From assembly GCA_012517025.1 (NCBI GenBank), contig JAAYVT010000289.1, positions 1 to 16,260 of the forward strand: a DNA stretch of 16,260 nt, written 5' to 3'. Below the pieces are notes generated by a model that was not told the DNA's origin, made no database searches, and worked only from the letters and a program-made list of their open reading frames with translations. The translations under genes and the position numbers were made by a program. Source of the stretch: Phyllobacteriaceae bacterium. GTDB lineage: Bacteria; Pseudomonadota; Alphaproteobacteria; Rhizobiales; Ancalomicrobiaceae. Positions 1 through 8,112 of the stretch are shown here, piece by piece. The number at the start of each line of letters is the position of its first letter. Within the stretch, counting starts at the first letter, position 1.

Positions 1-2595
1 ATGGGCATCGCCTTCATCGGAGCGTTGTGTGCCAAGGTCGACCGGATCGCGTCGGGCGCCGACGAAGCGACGGTGACGAACAAGATCCACCAACTCATCG
101 TCAAGAAATTCGGTGGCAAGGGCCAATCCGTCGTCGACGGCAACATGGCCGTGATCCGCGACGGCATGAGCGCCACCGTCGAGATCGACTACGACGACGA
201 GACCTTGCGTGCCGCCGAGGCGGCCCACGTCGCCGACCCCGAGGCGGGGGTCGGTCCCTCGACGATGGCGTGTCCTCCGACCGAGAGCCCGGCCGGTCTG
301 TTCGACGGCGCATATTACGACGATACCGTCGCCTCGGCGTTTCGTGACGGCACGATCGGCGAAGCGCCGGTGTTGCCGGGCAGCGGGCTGTTCATGCCTG
401 CCGGCTCCGCCGCCTACAAGGACAAAGGCCTCTTCCGCCGGCAGGTGCCGCTCTTCGACGCCGAGAAGTGCACCGGTTGCCTCGAGTGTTCGCTGGTGTG
501 CCCGGACGCCGCGCTTCCGAGCCGGGTTCACGACCTCGACGACCTCGTGGCGAGCGCGGCCGGCGGCCTCGGATTGCCTGCGAAACGGCTCGCGGCGATC
601 GAGGCGAAGATCCCCGAGTTGACGGCCGCCGCACGCGAGGCGCTGCGCAAGCCGCGCGCGCCGCTCTTCCATGTCGTCTTCGCCGAACTCGTGCAGGCGA
701 TGGGGAAAGAGGACGCCGAATTGTCGGCCGACCTCGTCGCCACCGCCGAGGCGCTGTCGACTTATCCGGTCGCCAAGACCCGGCTCTTCTTCGAACTCTA
801 CGAAAAGAAGACTCCGGGTACCGGCGGCCTCTATTCGGTCGGTCTCGACCCATGGAAGTGCTCGGGCTGCCTCGAGTGCACGACCGTGTGCGGCTCGGGG
901 GCCCTCGTCCAGCACGAGCAGGACGCGGAGCTGCTCGACGAATTGCGGACGCGTTTCACTTTCTTGGGCCGGACTGCCGATACCCCGGCGCGCTTCACCC
1001 GCAACCAGTCGGCGGCCAATGCGCCGCGGCTCATCCTCGAGCACGACAACTACTATGCGATGACCGGTGGCCACGGCGCCTGCCGCGGCTGCGGCGAGGT
1101 CACCGCGCTGCGGCTGGTGACGGCTGCGAACCACTCGATCAAGAACCGGCAACGGCGCGACGAGATCGCCGAACTCGGCGATCTGATCGACGCGGCCGCG
1201 ATCAAGCTCGCGTCCCTGACCGATCCGCTGCGCCGAGCGCGACTCGAGGCCGCCGTCGCGCGGCTCGATCGACGGCTCTACGAGATCGAGAGCGGGCCGA
1301 CCGGCAAGGGGCAAGCCTCGGCGGTGATCGCCAACGCAACCGGATGCTCCAGCGTCTATTCCTCGACCTTCCCCTTCAATCCCTACACCGATCCGTGGGT
1401 CAACAGCCTGTTTCAGGATGCGCCGGCGCTGTCGAAGGGGCTCTTCGAAGGGATGGTCGCCAACCTCCTCGAGACCGTCAAGGCGAGGCGCATCGTCGAT
1501 CTCGAGCTCGCGGACGCCTATGTCCCGGCCGTCCACGATCCGGCACTGCGCACCTTGAGCTGGGAGGGGTTCACCGACGACGAGTTGGCGCGTCTGCCGA
1601 CGATCTTCTCGATCGGCGGGGACGGAGCGACCTACGACATCGGCTTCGGTGCGCTGTCGCGACTTCTCTCCACCCGCACGCCGGTCAAGGTTCTGGTGCT
1701 CAACACCGGTGCCTATTCCAACACCGGCGGCCAGGCATCGACCTCTTCGCTCACCGGCCAGGACTCCGACCTCGCCCGTGTCGGTTCCGCCCACTCCGGC
1801 AAACAGGAGAGCCGCAAGGAACTCGGCCTGATCGCCGCGTTTCACCCCAAGGTGATGGTGGTTCAGACCTCGACGGCGCTCAAGGGGCACTTCGTGAGGA
1901 ACCTGCTCACCGCACTGAGCTGCGTCGGCAACCCTGTGGTGATCGACGTCTACACGCCCTGCCAGGGCGAGCACGGCATCGGCGACGCGGTTTCGAGCGA
2001 ACATGCCCGCTTGGCGGTGGAGAGCCGGGTCTCGCCGGTCTACGTCTATGATCCGGAGCGCAGCCCGCTGCGACGCGAGTGCCTCTCGCTCGACGGGAAT
2101 CCGAGCGTCGAGGACGACTGGTCGACGACCGTGCTCGAATACGTCGACGAGGCCGGTGAGCACAGAACGCTCGAGACGCCGCTCACGCCGGCACATTTCG
2201 CCCATCACGAAGGGCGCTTCAAGAAGCAGTTCGCCGCTCGCCCCCTCGACGCCGCCGTCGCGGGCGTACGTATCGACGAATACGTCGACCTGCCGCTCGA
2301 AACTCGCGAGAGTTTCACTCCATACATTCTCACCACCATGGACGGTCGCCTGGTCCGCCTCGCCGTGCCCCCCGCCGTCGTCCATCTGGTCGAGGAACGT
2401 CGCCGCAACTGGCGGACGCTCAAGTTCCTGGCCGGCTTCGACGTCGCGGTGCTCGACGAAGCCCATCGCCAGGAGATCGCGGCGATCGAGGATCGTTTCC
2501 GCAAGGCCGTCGTCGATACCGTGGCGTCCGATAGGGAGACCACGGTGCTCGAGGCCGCCGGCCTCGCCGCCCCCGTGCGCGAGGCGGCAGACTGA
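1..2595 (+). CDS. nifJ: Pyruvate:ferredoxin (2-oxoacid) oxidoreductase, NifJ type, 3' part
   Basis: Partial gene: the reading frame is open from base 1 and the protein begins inside the gamma domain, so the amino-terminal half lies outside the window and the ATG at base 1 is not a real start. The family oxidatively decarboxylates pyruvate to acetyl-CoA and CO2 and reduces ferredoxin in the cytoplasm. Visible parts, in residues of the 864-aa fragment: gamma-domain end (1-60); two-cluster ferredoxin domain with C157/C160/C163/C167 and C287/C290/C293/C297; thiamine diphosphate domain with GGHGACRGCGE (C361, C364), C449, the GDG motif at 540-542 with a following SNTGGQ stretch, and C654. These four cysteines match the ligands of the cluster nearest TPP. 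Oddities: about 120 residues separate the two ferredoxin motifs, a charged, probably helical insert of about 60 residues lies between C364 and C449, and the second motif ends Cys-Gly instead of Cys-Pro. The exact 2-oxoacid is inferred. Confidence 0.93.
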   Translation: MGIAFIGALCAKVDRIASGADEATVTNKIHQLIVKKFGGKGQSVVDGNMAVIRDGMSATVEIDYDDETLRAAEAAHVADPEAGVGPSTMACPPTESPAGLFDGAYYDDTVASAFRDGTIGEAPVLPGSGLFMPAGSAAYKDKGLFRRQVPLFDAEKCTGCLECSLVCPDAALPSRVHDLDDLVASAAGGLGLPAKRLAAIEAKIPELTAAAREALRKPRAPLFHVVFAELVQAMGKEDAELSADLVATAEALSTYPVAKTRLFFELYEKKTPGTGGLYSVGLDPWKCSGCLECTTVCGSGALVQHEQDAELLDELRTRFTFLGRTADTPARFTRNQSAANAPRLILEHDNYYAMTGGHGACRGCGEVTALRLVTAANHSIKNRQRRDEIAELGDLIDAAAIKLASLTDPLRRARLEAAVARLDRRLYEIESGPTGKGQASAVIANATGCSSVYSSTFPFNPYTDPWVNSLFQDAPALSKGLFEGMVANLLETVKARRIVDLELADAYVPAVHDPALRTLSWEGFTDDELARLPTIFSIGGDGATYDIGFGALSRLLSTRTPVKVLVLNTGAYSNTGGQASTSSLTGQDSDLARVGSAHSGKQESRKELGLIAAFHPKVMVVQTSTALKGHFVRNLLTALSCVGNPVVIDVYTPCQGEHGIGDAVSSEHARLAVESRVSPVYVYDPERSPLRRECLSLDGNPSVEDDWSTTVLEYVDEAGEHRTLETPLTPAHFAHHEGRFKKQFAARPLDAAVAGVRIDEYVDLPLETRESFTPYILTTMDGRLVRLAVPPAVVHLVEERRRNWRTLKFLAGFDVAVLDEAHRQEIAAIEDRFRKAVVDTVASDRETTVLEAAGLAAPVREAAD

Positions 2596-2602
2596 ACGTC
2601 AC

Positions 2603-2639
2603 GCGCCTCGTCGGCTCCCCGACGGAGCCGGTGAGGCGC
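2603..2639 (+). terminator. Strong hairpin just after the nifJ stop
   Basis: The arms 2603-2618 and 2624-2639 pair over 16 positions (GCGCCTCGTCGGCTCC with GGAGCCGGTGAGGCGC); two of the pairs are G-U in RNA. The loop is 5 nt. It starts 8 nt after the nifJ stop and has no T-run, so it could be a partial terminator, a processing site or a 3' stabiliser that sets the PFOR to ferredoxin ratio. Confidence 0.6.
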
Positions 2640-2811
2640 CGCGACGATACCGCGTGGAAGGCGCGCGTCCACGAAGAGCGAACACCCCGCGGCACGACCG
2701 GTGCTCATGACACCTGCACCGGCGATGGTGAATTCGTCGGCCTCGACGGGGCCGGCGCCGCGCCCTCCGACGAGGGCCCACAGCGGCCACAATCCCAACA
2801 GGAGCGAGGAA
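2640..2811 (+). other. Spacer between nifJ and the ferredoxin gene
   Basis: About 170 bases between the post-nifJ hairpin and the ferredoxin start. I see no gene. The ferredoxin frame stays open upstream to 2701, but that stretch is low-complexity and rich in Pro, Ala and Ser with no family motif. A small perfect inverted repeat (CCGGTGC at 2698-2704, GCACCGG at 2716-2722) could form a 7-bp hairpin. No convincing promoter was found. Confidence 0.4.
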
Positions 2812-3009
2812 ATGGCCTATACGATCGTCACCGAGACCTGCACCGTCTGCGGATCGTGCGAATCCGAATGCCCCAACAAGGCGATTTCCCACAAGGGTCG
2901 CATCTATTCGATCGATCCCGAGAAGTGCAAGGAATGCGAGGGCGACTATGACGCGCCGCAGTGCGGCGAAGTCTGTCCGTCGGGTTCCTGTATTCCCTTG
3001 GCGGCCTGA
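2812..3009 (+). CDS. 2[4Fe-4S] ferredoxin, Alvin/FdxN-like
   Basis: A 65-residue bacterial ferredoxin, the probable electron acceptor of the upstream PFOR. The first cluster motif is CTVCGSCESECP; the second is CKEC followed by an 8-residue loop and CGEVCP. The longer second loop is typical of the Allochromatium/FdxN-type low-potential ferredoxins. The ATG at 2812 is chosen because AGGAGCGAGGAA precedes it and the protein then begins directly with the ferredoxin fold. Location next to nifJ supports the redox pairing. The product would be cytoplasmic. Besides PFOR it could serve nitrogenase or other reductive enzymes, but nothing in the window shows such a partner. Confidence 0.93.
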   Translation: MAYTIVTETCTVCGSCESECPNKAISHKGRIYSIDPEKCKECEGDYDAPQCGEVCPSGSCIPLAA

Positions 3010-3036
3010 GCCGCGCCTGGAACGATCATTTTCACC

Positions 3037-3090
3037 GAACAAATCAATCGCCCGGATCGTCCGCGAGGACGCCGGGCGATCGATTTGTTC
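3037..3090. terminator. Long hairpin between convergent genes, probable terminator
   Basis: GAACAAATCAATCGCCCGG (3037-3055) pairs with CCGGGCGATCGATTTGTTC (3072-3090) at 18 of 19 positions around a 16-nt loop. It lies 27 nt after the ferredoxin stop and between that gene and the convergent carbonic anhydrase gene, so it may end transcription from both sides. The outer stem is A/T-rich, so the descending arm ends in TTTGTTC on the plus strand and TTTGTTC on the minus strand. Confidence 0.7.
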
Positions 3091-3129
3091 GATGGGATCC
3101 ATCACGGAGCGACGGTCAGACCGGGTTCA

Positions 3130-3155
3130 CGAAAATCGGACTCGTCCGACTTTCG
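3130..3155 (-). terminator. Hairpin downstream of carbonic anhydrase (second, weaker)
   Basis: CGAAAATCGGA (3130-3140) and TCCGACTTTCG (3145-3155) form an 11-position stem with one mismatch and a CTCG loop. Read on the minus strand the descending arm ends ATTTTCG, a short U-run. It is a candidate distal terminator for the minus-strand operon. Confidence 0.35.
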
Positions 3156-3204
3156 CGAGTCACGGCCTGACCGGCCGACGCGCGTTCGGGCTCGCCGTCA
3201 CGAA

Positions 3205-3230
3205 CGAAGGTTCGAACAGAGCAACCTTCG
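3205..3230 (-). terminator. Hairpin right after the carbonic anhydrase stop
   Basis: Perfect 8-bp stem CGAAGGTT (3205-3212) and AACCTTCG (3223-3230) with a 10-nt loop, 11 nt downstream of the carbonic anhydrase stop codon in the minus direction. The position fits the 3' end of the minus-strand operon. There is no clear U-run, so it could instead be a 3' stabilising hairpin. Confidence 0.45.
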
Positions 3231-3241
3231 GAGGCTCGGTA

Positions 3242-3847
3242 TCAGACCGGGAAGAAGCGGTCGTCGTCCGCATCGCGTATGTAGAGGCGCCCGGCTTCGA
3301 TGTCGAAATACCAACCGTGCAGCACCAGGCGGCCGGCGACGATCCTCTCCGAGATCCAGGGATAGCCGGTGAGATTGGCGAGCGAGACGCGAATGACCTC
3401 ATGCTCGCACAAACGCAATCTTTCCACTCGGGTGAGATCGGCGCGGCCGTCGACCTTGCGGCGAACCGCTTCGGCGATCTTCACCCAGGGTCCGACGAAT
3501 TCTCCGTCCTGCGGTTCGAGCAGGGCGCGGACGCCGCCGCAGCCGGAATGCCCCATGACGACGATGTGCTCCACCTCGAGCACCTTCACCGCGTATTCCA
3601 GGGCGGCGCTGGTCGAGTGATGCGCACCGTCCGGCGCGTAGGGCGGCACGAGATTGGCGATGTTGCGCAGGGTGAACACGTCGCCCGGTTGCGCATTGAA
3701 GATCAGATGAGGATCGACTCGGGAGTCGCAGCAGGACACGATCATCGCCTTCGGCGATTGGCCCGCGGCCAACTCCTCGAACAGATGCCGGTGGCTGCCG
3801 AAATAGGAGTCGCGAAACCGGCGGTAGCCCTCGATCAGGGTATCCAT
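3242..3847 (-). CDS. Beta-class carbonic anhydrase
   Basis: 201 residues, the usual length for bacterial beta-carbonic anhydrases, which interconvert CO2 and bicarbonate with zinc. The zinc site is visible: C40 in SCCDSRVDP with the Asp41-Arg43 dyad, H100 and C103 in MGHSGCGG. The start at 3847 has GGAAGGA upstream at good spacing. It is the last gene of the long minus-strand series, 163 bp after larE, so it may be co-transcribed or have its own promoter. Two neighbours give it a plausible job. LarB consumes CO2 or bicarbonate when it carboxylates NaAD, and PFOR releases CO2. Either link is inference; a general housekeeping role is equally possible. Confidence 0.95.
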   Translation of the reverse strand: MDTLIEGYRRFRDSYFGSHRHLFEELAAGQSPKAMIVSCCDSRVDPHLIFNAQPGDVFTLRNIANLVPPYAPDGAHHSTSAALEYAVKVLEVEHIVVMGHSGCGGVRALLEPQDGEFVGPWVKIAEAVRRKVDGRADLTRVERLRLCEHEVIRVSLANLTGYPWISERIVAGRLVLHGWYFDIEAGRLYIRDADDDRFFPV

Positions 3848-4010
3848 CGCATTCGTCCTTCCGAAGAACGGCGGCTCTCTCTTCAGGGGCTTTCCGTCCG
3901 CCGACGGCGAACCGTCGCCGCCCTACCGCACGGGTGCGCGGTCGAGCACCGGAGACCGGCGCTTCGTGGGAGGGAGCTCGGGACGCGAGCGCCACACGAA
4001 CGTCGTCGCT
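3848..4010 (-). other. larE to carbonic anhydrase spacer with UUCG-loop hairpin
   Basis: No gene is seen in this 163-bp gap. It holds a perfect 6-bp stem at 3902-3917 that on the minus strand reads CGACGG-TTCG-CCGTCG, a stable UUCG tetraloop, but without a U-run. It may be an internal processing site or a weak terminator separating carbonic anhydrase from the rest of the operon. No clear promoter was identified. Confidence 0.4.
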
Positions 4011-4826
4011 TCAGCCGTTCGTGGAAGTGCCGAGGAACGCGGATCCGCGGCGATAGGGTCGCAGACCCACGAAGCGGCGCCCTTCGGCGCGGCACAACGC
4101 CGCCACAGTCGCCGCCACCTCGGCGAAGTCGGTATCGACACCGCCGATTTCGACGGCGACGCCGTCGCGCGTGATGCGGCACCGCACGGTGGCGGCCTGC
4201 CGCAGATCGGGCTTCGCTTCGGCTTCGATCCGGCCTCTCAAATCGCGCTCCACGCGATCGACGAAGGCCAAGTCGTCCGCCTCGATGCGGATCCCGGTTT
4301 CGACGCGGCTCGCCAGACAGGGTTGCGCCGGCAGATCGGCGATCTCGTCGAGCCCCTGGAGGCGCGCGATCGCGCGAACCGCGGCCTTGTCGAGCCCGGC
4401 CTCGATGAAGGGATGGACCACGCCGCGCTCTCCCGCGGCGGTGAGCCCCGGGCGATAATCGTCGAGATCGTCCAGATTGGCCCCTGATGCGACCGTGCCA
4501 CCGACGGTCTTCGCGATCGTGTCGTAGAGACAGGACTTGCAGAAGTAGCAGCGATCGGCCGGGTTGGCGCGATAGGTCGGGTCGGAGAATTCACCCGAAC
4601 CGAGGATGGTCAGGTTCCAACCCTCTCGAGCGGCGCGATCCTCGACGCGGGCGGTGGCCACGGCGGGAACGGCGGGAGAGATCGCGTGAACGAGGTGGGT
4701 CGGCCCTCGCCGGAAGCGATGTGCGACATGGGCGAGGGTCATGCTGTCGACCCCCCCACTGACCGCGACGGTGAGATCGTCGTGGCGGTCGATCACGTCG
4801 ATCAGGCGGGCGAGCAAGTCGTTCAT
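4011..4826 (-). CDS. larE: LarE, ATP-dependent sulfur transferase for the nickel-pincer cofactor
   Basis: 271 residues, normal LarE length. LarE adenylates pyridinium-3,5-dicarboxylate mononucleotide and adds sulfur to both carboxylates, giving the dithiocarboxylate that holds nickel. Seen: the PP-loop SGGVDS at 23-28; NPADRCYFCKSCLY with C93, C96 and C99; HPFIEAGLDKAAVR at 138-151; and PCLASR with C170, at the place of the sacrificial cysteine (Cys176) of Lactiplantibacillus plantarum LarE. C93 and C96 plus C170 make the three-cysteine pattern known from LarE proteins that carry a [4Fe-4S] cluster and accept external sulfur, so this one is probably catalytic and not suicidal. C99 is an extra cysteine nearby. 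GGGAGAG precedes the ATG at 4826. It follows the permease gene by 22 bp, clearly in the same operon. Confidence 0.93.
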   Translation of the reverse strand: MNDLLARLIDVIDRHDDLTVAVSGGVDSMTLAHVAHRFRRGPTHLVHAISPAVPAVATARVEDRAAREGWNLTILGSGEFSDPTYRANPADRCYFCKSCLYDTIAKTVGGTVASGANLDDLDDYRPGLTAAGERGVVHPFIEAGLDKAAVRAIARLQGLDEIADLPAQPCLASRVETGIRIEADDLAFVDRVERDLRGRIEAEAKPDLRQAATVRCRITRDGVAVEIGGVDTDFAEVAATVAALCRAEGRRFVGLRPYRRGSAFLGTSTNG

Positions 4827-4848
4827 GAGCGGTCTCTCCCGTCTGCGT

Positions 4849-6120
4849 TCACTGTGCGGCCACTTCGGCTTCGGCTCCCACCGGCGGCTCGACCTTCGCG
4901 AAGAACGTGAAGTCCTGCCGCTCGACGACGAGCGAGGTCAGGATGCCGAGCAGGATGGCCCAGAAGGGCGATCCGATGCCGAAGATCGGCTGGTTGGTGA
5001 TGCACACGAAGAACGCCACCATCGCACCGGCCTTGAACTTGCCCGTGAAGGCGCCCTTGAAGGCACTGCCGAACACCTCGAACATCGCGAGACCGGCGAG
5101 CACCGCGGCGAACTCCGCCGGCACCATCTTGACGGCCTCGACGGCCATCTTGGCACACAGCGCGAAGAGGAACCAGAAGATGCCTTCGGAGAAGGAGGCG
5201 ATGAAACGCAGCTCCTTTCGGGGGCCGGAGTTCGGGCCGCAGCAGATCGCCGTGCTCGGACCGGCGCACACGGCGTTGTGCGCGCCGAGGATCGCGTTGA
5301 TGATCGAGGCGAGACCGGGAACGATGTAGGTCGCGTTGATCGGCGGCTTGTAGCCTTCGGCCATCAGCACGCCGACGGCCTGGATGTTCTGTACGCCGAC
5401 CACCAGGAAGAACAGCGGGATGCCGATGTTGATGATCGCGCCGATGTTGAATTCGGGCGCGACGAAGTTCAGCGTCGCGAACTCGACCGGAACGCCGACC
5501 GGAACCAGCTTGCCGTTGAGGATGAGCAGAATCACACCCACTGCGATCGCCGGAAGGATCGGCGGAATGATCTGCGAGAGCCGCCGGAACGCCATGCAGG
5601 CGAAGTAGACCACGACCATGACGCCGTAGATCGACGGGGTGCCGATGGCCCCTTTGAAGAGGTTGACGCCGAAGCTGACGAAGACACCGGAGACCATCGC
5701 CAGCATGATCGCGACCGGGATGTGTTCCACGACCTTCTTGATCACGCCGCTGATGGTGAGCGCGAGCGTCACCAGGGCGATGACGAGGTAGGCACCGACG
5801 GCTTGGTTGATCGAATACTGCTTCAAGAGACCGCCGAGAATCACCGCACCGGGGATCGAATAGGCGATCGACACGGGCAGACGATAGCGTAGTGCGATGT
5901 ACATGCAGCAGAGTCCGCCCATCGCATAGATGGCGAACAGCCATGACACCGACTGAGCGTCGGTCAGGCCACCCTGCTTCGCCGCATTGAGCACGATCAG
6001 ACCGGGTCCGAGAGTGCTGAACAAGAAGGCCACGAAGCCGTTGCCGACACCTGCAGCGTTCAGGTTCTTCAACATGTAGGAGAAGCTGTCACGCAGGCTG
6101 TATCCTGGTTCCATTATCAT
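4849..6120 (-). CDS. BenE-type transporter (benzoate/H+ symporter family)
   Basis: 423-residue polytopic inner-membrane protein with about a dozen hydrophobic segments, from the BenE branch of the NCS2/SulP-like transporters. Members are annotated as proton-coupled benzoate importers. The family hallmark region is at about 279-300, GAHNAVCAGPSTAICCGP, equivalent to the GGHAINLAAITAAICTGP-type stretch of BenE, and SIAYSIPGAVILGG at 84-97 lines the other half-helix. The start at 6120 has AGGGAG 7 nt upstream; an ATG two codons in is a less likely alternative. It sits between the aldolase and larE (36 and 22 bp). The position suggests it imports the operon's substrate, an organic acid of unknown identity. 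The hallmark is more Cys/Asn-rich than I recall for benzoate carriers, so specificity should not be assumed. Confidence 0.82.
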   Translation of the reverse strand: MIMEPGYSLRDSFSYMLKNLNAAGVGNGFVAFLFSTLGPGLIVLNAAKQGGLTDAQSVSWLFAIYAMGGLCCMYIALRYRLPVSIAYSIPGAVILGGLLKQYSINQAVGAYLVIALVTLALTISGVIKKVVEHIPVAIMLAMVSGVFVSFGVNLFKGAIGTPSIYGVMVVVYFACMAFRRLSQIIPPILPAIAVGVILLILNGKLVPVGVPVEFATLNFVAPEFNIGAIINIGIPLFFLVVGVQNIQAVGVLMAEGYKPPINATYIVPGLASIINAILGAHNAVCAGPSTAICCGPNSGPRKELRFIASFSEGIFWFLFALCAKMAVEAVKMVPAEFAAVLAGLAMFEVFGSAFKGAFTGKFKAGAMVAFFVCITNQPIFGIGSPFWAILLGILTSLVVERQDFTFFAKVEPPVGAEAEVAAQ

Positions 6121-6156
6121 CTCATTGCTCCCTGATGCGAGATCTCGAGAATTATT

Positions 6157-7182
6157 TCATTCCGCTAGAGCATGCTGCTTCGCCTTTTCGGCCGCGAGCT
6201 TGGCAGCGACATCGATGATGAGATCTTCCTGACCTCCGACGGTCTTCATGCGGCCGAGTTCGACGAGGATGTCGCGCGGGTCGACTCCGAACCGCTCGCC
6301 GGCGCGGATCGAATGCAGCAGGAAGCTGCCGTAGACGCCGGCCCAGCCGATCGACAGGCCGAGCTTGTCGATCGCCTGCGGCCGCCGCATCCGCGGGCGG
6401 ACGAGATCTTCGGCCGCGTCCATCGCCGCATAGAGGTCGATGCCGGTGTCGATCTTCATGAGATCGAAGACTGCGGCGAGGACTTCGGTCTGCGCGTTGC
6501 CGGAGCCGGCACCGAGACCGCACAGACAACCGTCGACGCAACCGGCTCCCGCCTGGACCGCCGCAATGGTGTTGGCGATGGCGAGACCGAGGTTGTTGTG
6601 GCCGTGGAAGCCGACCGGGATGGACACCGCCGCCTTGACCGCTGCGATCTTCTCGGAAACCTGCCAGGGCAGCATCGCTCCGGCCGAATCCGTCACATAG
6701 ACGAGGTCGGCGCCGTAACTCTCGAAGAGCTTGGCTTGTTCGACCACGGTCTCGACCGGCGCCATATGGGCCATCATCAGGAAGCCGACGGCTTCGAGCC
6801 CGAGTTTCTTGGAGAAGGCGATGTGCTGAGCGCCGATGTCCGCCTCCGTCACGTGGGTGGCGATCCGGGCGACCTTGGCGCCGTATTTGGCCCCCAACTC
6901 GATGTCCGGTTCGGTGCCGATGCCGGGCAGGATCAGGATGTCCAACTTGGTTCGGGTGAGCACCGAGGAGACGGCCTTCAGATAGTCCTCGTCGGAGGCG
7001 ACTGCGAAGCCGTACTGGAACGTCGAGCCGCCGAGACCGTCGCCGTGACCGATTTCGATCGTGTCCACGCCGGCGGCATCGAGTGCGGCCGCGATCGTCG
7101 CCATGTCTTCGGGCGTGAATCGATGGCCGACGGCATGCATGCCGTCCCTCAGGGTCGCATCGATAATTCTGATCTTCGCCAT
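6157..7182 (-). CDS. 4-hydroxy-2-oxovalerate aldolase (DmpG/BphI/MhpE family)
   Basis: 341 residues, matching the full DmpG type. It cleaves 4-hydroxy-2-oxovalerate to pyruvate and acetaldehyde, class II with a divalent metal (usually Mn), and forms a complex with the acylating dehydrogenase encoded just upstream so that acetaldehyde is channelled. Seen: LRDGMHAVGH with R12, D13 and H16; metal-binding histidines H193 and H195 in GFHGHNNLG; the glycine-rich GLGAGSGNAQTE; and the complete C-terminal communication domain. The start at 7182 has GAGG 9 nt upstream and lies 10 bp after the dehydrogenase stop, as expected for a coupled pair. This is the last catabolic step before the permease gene. 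Confidence 0.95.
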   Translation of the reverse strand: MAKIRIIDATLRDGMHAVGHRFTPEDMATIAAALDAAGVDTIEIGHGDGLGGSTFQYGFAVASDEDYLKAVSSVLTRTKLDILILPGIGTEPDIELGAKYGAKVARIATHVTEADIGAQHIAFSKKLGLEAVGFLMMAHMAPVETVVEQAKLFESYGADLVYVTDSAGAMLPWQVSEKIAAVKAAVSIPVGFHGHNNLGLAIANTIAAVQAGAGCVDGCLCGLGAGSGNAQTEVLAAVFDLMKIDTGIDLYAAMDAAEDLVRPRMRRPQAIDKLGLSIGWAGVYGSFLLHSIRAGERFGVDPRDILVELGRMKTVGGQEDLIIDVAAKLAAEKAKQHALAE

Positions 7183-7192
7183 GTCGTCGTCC

Positions 7193-8074
7193 TCATGCCG
7201 CGCTTGCGGCCAGCAGCCGCTCGGCCACGCGTTCGCCCGTGGCCAGTGCGGCGGCGGTGATGATGTCCAGGTTGCCGGAGTATTTCGGCAGATACTGCCC
7301 CTCGCCCTCGACCTCGATCATCAGCGTGATCTTGTCGGCGTCGACGAACGGCTCGAGGCGGAGGCGATAGCCGGGCACATATCGGCGCACCGCTTCGGCC
7401 ATTGCCGCGACCGACGCACGGACCGCCTCGATCCGCTCGGGATGGCGAACGCGGCAATAGACCGTGTTGCGCATCATGATCGGCGGTTCGGCCGGGTTCA
7501 GCAGGATGATCGCCCGCCCCTCGGCGGCGCCTCCGACTTCGACCACCGCCTTGGCCGTGGTCTGCGTGAACTCGTCGATGTTCGCCCGCGTGCCGGGGCC
7601 GGCGCTCTTGCTCGAGATGGTGGCGACGATCTCGGCGTAGTCCACCGGCGTGACGCGCCCGATCGCCGCGACCATCGGGATGGTCGCCTGGCCACCGCAA
7701 GTGACCATGTTGAAGTTGTCGCCTTCCAGGTTGTCGTCGAGATTGACCGCGGGAACCAGGTAGGGACCGACCGCCGCCGGCGTGAGATCGATGGCGATCT
7801 TCCCGGCTTCGCGATATCGGGGCGCGTTGGCGAGATGGGCCTTGGCGCCGGTCGCCTCGAACACCAGACGGATCTCCGGGTCGGCGAGGATCGCCTCGAC
7901 TCCGTCGATCGAAGTGGCCACGCCCTTCGAGCGCGCCAATTGCAGGCCACGGCCGCCCTCGACGATTCCGGCCAGGAGCGCCAGTTCGATGTTCCTGCCG
8001 CGGCCGAGGATCTTCAACATCAGGTCCGCCCCGATGTTGCCGGGCCCCAGAATGGCCGCCTTGATCTTACGCAT
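7193..8074 (-). CDS. Acetaldehyde dehydrogenase (acylating), DmpF/BphJ/MhpF family
   Basis: 293 residues. It oxidises acetaldehyde with NAD+ and CoA to acetyl-CoA. Seen: the N-terminal Rossmann motif ILGPGNIG (8-15), the catalytic cysteine C126 in NMVTCGGQATIP, and the conserved SSKSAGPGTRANIDEFT segment. Length and motifs match the non-fused bacterial enzyme that pairs with the aldolase. GAGGAG lies 6 nt before the ATG at 8074. It follows the hydratase gene by 38 bp and precedes the aldolase by 10 bp, the classical lower meta-cleavage order hydratase, dehydrogenase, aldolase. Confidence 0.95.
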   Translation of the reverse strand: MRKIKAAILGPGNIGADLMLKILGRGRNIELALLAGIVEGGRGLQLARSKGVATSIDGVEAILADPEIRLVFEATGAKAHLANAPRYREAGKIAIDLTPAAVGPYLVPAVNLDDNLEGDNFNMVTCGGQATIPMVAAIGRVTPVDYAEIVATISSKSAGPGTRANIDEFTQTTAKAVVEVGGAAEGRAIILLNPAEPPIMMRNTVYCRVRHPERIEAVRASVAAMAEAVRRYVPGYRLRLEPFVDADKITLMIEVEGEGQYLPKYSGNLDIITAAALATGERVAERLLAASAA

Positions 8075-8112
8075 GAGTTTCTCCTCTCGGGATCGCCCCG
8101 AACGTCGCGTCG

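Noticed and set aside
2701..2811. Longer ferredoxin start at 2701 (GTG)
   Set aside because: The extra 37 residues are low-complexity, and the ATG at 2812 has a good ribosome site and gives the normal ferredoxin length.
4741..5892. 383-residue open frame antisense to the permease and larE
   Set aside because: Shadow frame of GC-rich coding DNA: very rich in Asp, Glu, Arg and His with no domain, opposite two clear genes.
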